In this document: positions 61,842 through 64,000 of the stretch, piece after piece | Position numbering within the stretch: the first letter of the stretch is position 1 | Layout of the letters: each line of letters begins with the position of its first letter | Origin: Terrimesophilobacter sp964651535 | GTDB taxonomy: Bacteria; Actinomycetota; Actinomycetes; Actinomycetales; Microbacteriaceae | Length of the DNA stretch: 64,000 bases | Direction: 5' to 3' | NCBI GenBank assembly: GCA_964651535.1 | Contig: CAZYYE010000001.1 | Location: forward strand, 682,001 to 746,000 | Notes under the pieces: model-generated | What the model was told of the DNA's origin: nothing | What the model saw: the letters and a program-made list of their open reading frames with translations, nothing else | Database searches by the model: none | Position numbers and translations under genes: made by a program

Positions 61842-62915
61842 GTGCCGACCCTCGACCTGACTTCGTCCTCGATCGAGCTCACGCGGGCACTGTGCGACAT
61901 CGAGTCGGTGTCAGGCAATGAGAGGCATATCGCGGACGCCGTCGAAGCCGCGGTCTCCTCCTACAGCCACCTCGAGGTGTTCCGGGACGGCGATGCCGTC
62001 GTCGCTCGGACGAACCTTGGCCGTGACCGCCGTGTCGTGATTGCGGGGCACCTCGACACCGTTCCCGTGAACGGCAACCTCCCGTGCCGATTCGAGGGGC
62101 ATGAACTCATCGGACGGGGCACCGTCGACATGAAGGCGGGCGTTGCCGTTCAGCTGAAGCTCGCGGCCGAACTTGCCGAACCGAACGTCGACGTCACCTG
62201 GATCTGGTACGACCACGAGGAAGTGGCCGATGAACTGAACGGGCTCGGCAGACTTGCCAGAAACCGCCCCGAGTTTCTCCACGGCGACTTCGCGATCCTC
62301 GGCGAACCCACCAACGCTCAAATCGAGGGCGGGTGCAACGGCACTCTCCGCATCGATGTGATCACGAGGGGGATCCGCGCGCACTCCGCGCGCGCCTGGG
62401 TCGGTCGCAACGCCATTCACGCGGCGGCACCCATCCTGTCGACGCTCGCCGCGTACGAGCCTCGAAGCGTCGAAGTGGAGGGGCTCGAGTACCGGGAGTC
62501 GCTCAACGCGGTTCACGTGGCCGGCGGCGTGGCCAGCAACGTGATTCCGGATGCGTGCACCGTCACGATCAACTATCGTTTCGCTCCCAGCCGCAGCGGC
62601 AAGGAAGCCATCGAACACGTCACGAGCCTGTTCGCGGACCGGGACGATCTCACGTTCGAGGTCACCGATCTTGCCGAAGGCGCACGCCCCGGACTCGACG
62701 CGCCGCTCGCGAGGGCATTCATGCAGGCCGTGGGCGGCGAAGCATTCCCGAAGTACGGCTGGACCGATGTCGCCCGATTCTCCGCCCTCGGCATCCCTGC
62801 GGTCAATTACGGCCCGGGCGACCCACTGCGCGCGCACACGGATGACGAACGCGTCGACACCGCGCAGATCACCGAATGCGAGCGGGGACTGCGAGCGTGG
62901 CTGACGACGGCGTGA
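61842..62915 (+). CDS. dapE: succinyl-diaminopimelate desuccinylase
   Basis: Zinc M20 hydrolase: removes succinate from N-succinyl-diaminopimelate. 357 residues. Metal ligands in GHLDTVP (about residues 68-74), GTVDMKAG (about 93-100) and YDHEEV (about 125-130). Start GTG 61842; the stop overlaps the next start (GTGA). Confidence 0.95.
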   Translation: MPTLDLTSSSIELTRALCDIESVSGNERHIADAVEAAVSSYSHLEVFRDGDAVVARTNLGRDRRVVIAGHLDTVPVNGNLPCRFEGHELIGRGTVDMKAGVAVQLKLAAELAEPNVDVTWIWYDHEEVADELNGLGRLARNRPEFLHGDFAILGEPTNAQIEGGCNGTLRIDVITRGIRAHSARAWVGRNAIHAAAPILSTLAAYEPRSVEVEGLEYRESLNAVHVAGGVASNVIPDACTVTINYRFAPSRSGKEAIEHVTSLFADRDDLTFEVTDLAEGARPGLDAPLARAFMQAVGGEAFPKYGWTDVARFSALGIPAVNYGPGDPLRAHTDDERVDTAQITECERGLRAWLTTA

Positions 62916-64000
62916 ACGAGCACGTTCCGCGACGGAGCGCGCCCCACCAGCCCAGCCTCGCCCGCCAGCCGCTGCGCCGAATCGTGCTGATCCGCTACCG
63001 CATGACGCCGTGGTGGGTCCGGGTCACGGTGGTGTGGGCGCTGTCGCGCATCGTCACCACGGGCATCCTGCTGTGGTTCGCGGCACGGCAGCCCGCGAAC
63101 GCCTGGACGGGGGCGCACCCCGACTATGTGTCGTTCGCTCAACTGTGGGACAGCACTTGGTACCACGTCGTCGCAGCGTCGGCGTATCCCTCTGTCCTTC
63201 CCGTGGATGAGAGCGGCCACGTCGGGGAAAACGCGTGGGCGTTCATGCCCGGATATCCTTTGCTCGTTCGCGGGCTCATGGTCATCACGGGCTTGCCCTG
63301 GGCGCCGCTTTCGGTGTTCGTGTCCTTCGCGTTCTCGCTCGCCGCCGCGCTCATGGTGTACCGGCTCATGAGGCTCGTCCTCCCCGGCGGGACGGCGCTG
63401 TTCGCGGTCGTGATCTTCTGCTTCGCGCCGTTGTCTCCCATACTGCAGGTTTCCTACGCGGAGTCCATGCACGTGTTCCTGCTCGCGCTCGCGCTCTTCC
63501 TCCTTGTGCAGCGCCGCTACGTCGTGCTCATTCCGGTCATCGCAGTGATGGCACTCACGCGGCCGAGCGGCCTCGCGTTCGCGCTCGCCCTCGCTGTCCA
63601 CGCGATTCACCGGTTCCTCACTCGCACGAGAGACCCGTTTCCGCTGTGGGAGAGAATCCTGCTCGTCGGAGTCACGGTGTTCAGCGGTCTCATGGGACTC
63701 GCGTGGCCGTTTCTGGCCTGGATGGCCACGGGGTCGATTTCCGCGTACACCGATACGGAGCTCGCCTGGCGCGCCCCGTACCTGGGCTATCACGACCTTG
63801 TCCCCTTCACGCCATGGATTCAGGGCGCCGGGTTCTGGATGCCGGGGCCGCTCGGAATCGTCGTCCTCATCATCGTCGTCGCCGGATTCTTCGCGTTCCT
63901 GTTCACCCCCTGGGTCCGGCGCATCGGCGTGACGCTGCGGATCTGGGTTGCCAGCTACGCACTGTACCTGCTCGCGGTGTTCTTCCCCCAGTCGAGCACG
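62912..64000 (+). CDS. PIG-V-type mannosyltransferase (3' end outside window)
   Basis: Open to the window end: 363 codons without stop. A GT-C fold glycosyltransferase with many membrane helices; family segments QLWDSTWYH (Asp) and AFMPGYPLL occur at about residues 71-79 and 110-118. Such actinobacterial enzymes use a polyprenyl-phosphate mannose donor for cell-envelope glycans or lipoglycans. GTG 62912 overlaps the dapE stop; an in-frame GTG at 62897 is an alternative. Confidence 0.82.
   Translation, partial: MNEHVPRRSAPHQPSLARQPLRRIVLIRYRMTPWWVRVTVVWALSRIVTTGILLWFAARQPANAWTGAHPDYVSFAQLWDSTWYHVVAASAYPSVLPVDESGHVGENAWAFMPGYPLLVRGLMVITGLPWAPLSVFVSFAFSLAAALMVYRLMRLVLPGGTALFAVVIFCFAPLSPILQVSYAESMHVFLLALALFLLVQRRYVVLIPVIAVMALTRPSGLAFALALAVHAIHRFLTRTRDPFPLWERILLVGVTVFSGLMGLAWPFLAWMATGSISAYTDTELAWRAPYLGYHDLVPFTPWIQGAGFWMPGPLGIVVLIIVVAGFFAFLFTPWVRRIGVTLRIWVASYALYLLAVFFPQSST

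Overview
The window looks like a chromosomal segment of a high-GC actinobacterium, most likely of the family Microbacteriaceae. This is inferred from gene content and arrangement, not from a marker gene: DtxR/IdeR-type iron box, FdxA-DapC-GltA-DapD-DapE neighbourhood, MshB-like PIG-L deacetylase, PIG-V mannosyltransferase, Ddn-like flavoprotein, BMP-type nucleoside importer, and many GTG starts. I saw no rRNA, tRNA, CRISPR array, prophage or transposase.

Layout. 1-6.3 kb: end of a histidine kinase and a partner membrane protein, then fba and glpX (divergent), a structured repeat, rmuC, a DEDDh exonuclease and a VOC pseudogene with a single stop. 6.2-18 kb: a large catabolic locus built around two divergent units that share LacI-type operators: LacI regulator, PfkB kinase and an S-adenosylhomocysteinase-like protein on the minus strand; Gfo/Idh dehydrogenase, SDR, BMP lipoprotein, ABC ATPase and two permeases on the plus strand; then LysR and psuG (pseudouridine-5'-phosphate glycosidase). 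This is the best candidate for an undescribed system: uptake and 3'-keto-type chemistry on an unusual nucleoside. 18-24 kb: ychF, higBA toxin-antitoxin, DUF4177/DUF2165 pair, and a 968-residue repetitive, membrane-anchored surface protein with a 307-bp perfect internal duplication. 24-29.5 kb: DinB, GNAT, acyl-CoA dehydrogenase, Ddn-like protein, CASTOR/POLLUX-type channel. 29.6-34.2 kb: tandem glycine riboswitch and gcvT-gcvH-gcvP. 34.2-35.4 kb: CPBP protease and DUF393. 35.6-48.1 kb: two consecutive peptide/nickel-type ABC importers, each with lipoprotein, two permeases and a fused double ATPase; the first has an oversized permease and is interrupted by an opposite-strand PH-domain gene. 48.2-56.7 kb: typA, lipoproteins, a very large AAA/TPR/SARP-like regulator, a ferrous/ferric permease EfeU with a stand-alone cupredoxin under an iron box. 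56.8-64 kb: PIG-L deacetylase with membrane tail, fdxA, dapC, gltA, dapD, dapE, and the start of a PIG-V mannosyltransferase.

Three convergent gene pairs (1378-1381, 25261-25264, 27616-27619) end on the same CTAG tetranucleotide, each strand reading TAG. Hairpins or nested inverted repeats fill other gene ends (3598-3756, 24017-24058, 37447-37517, 44343-44373, 60741-60839).
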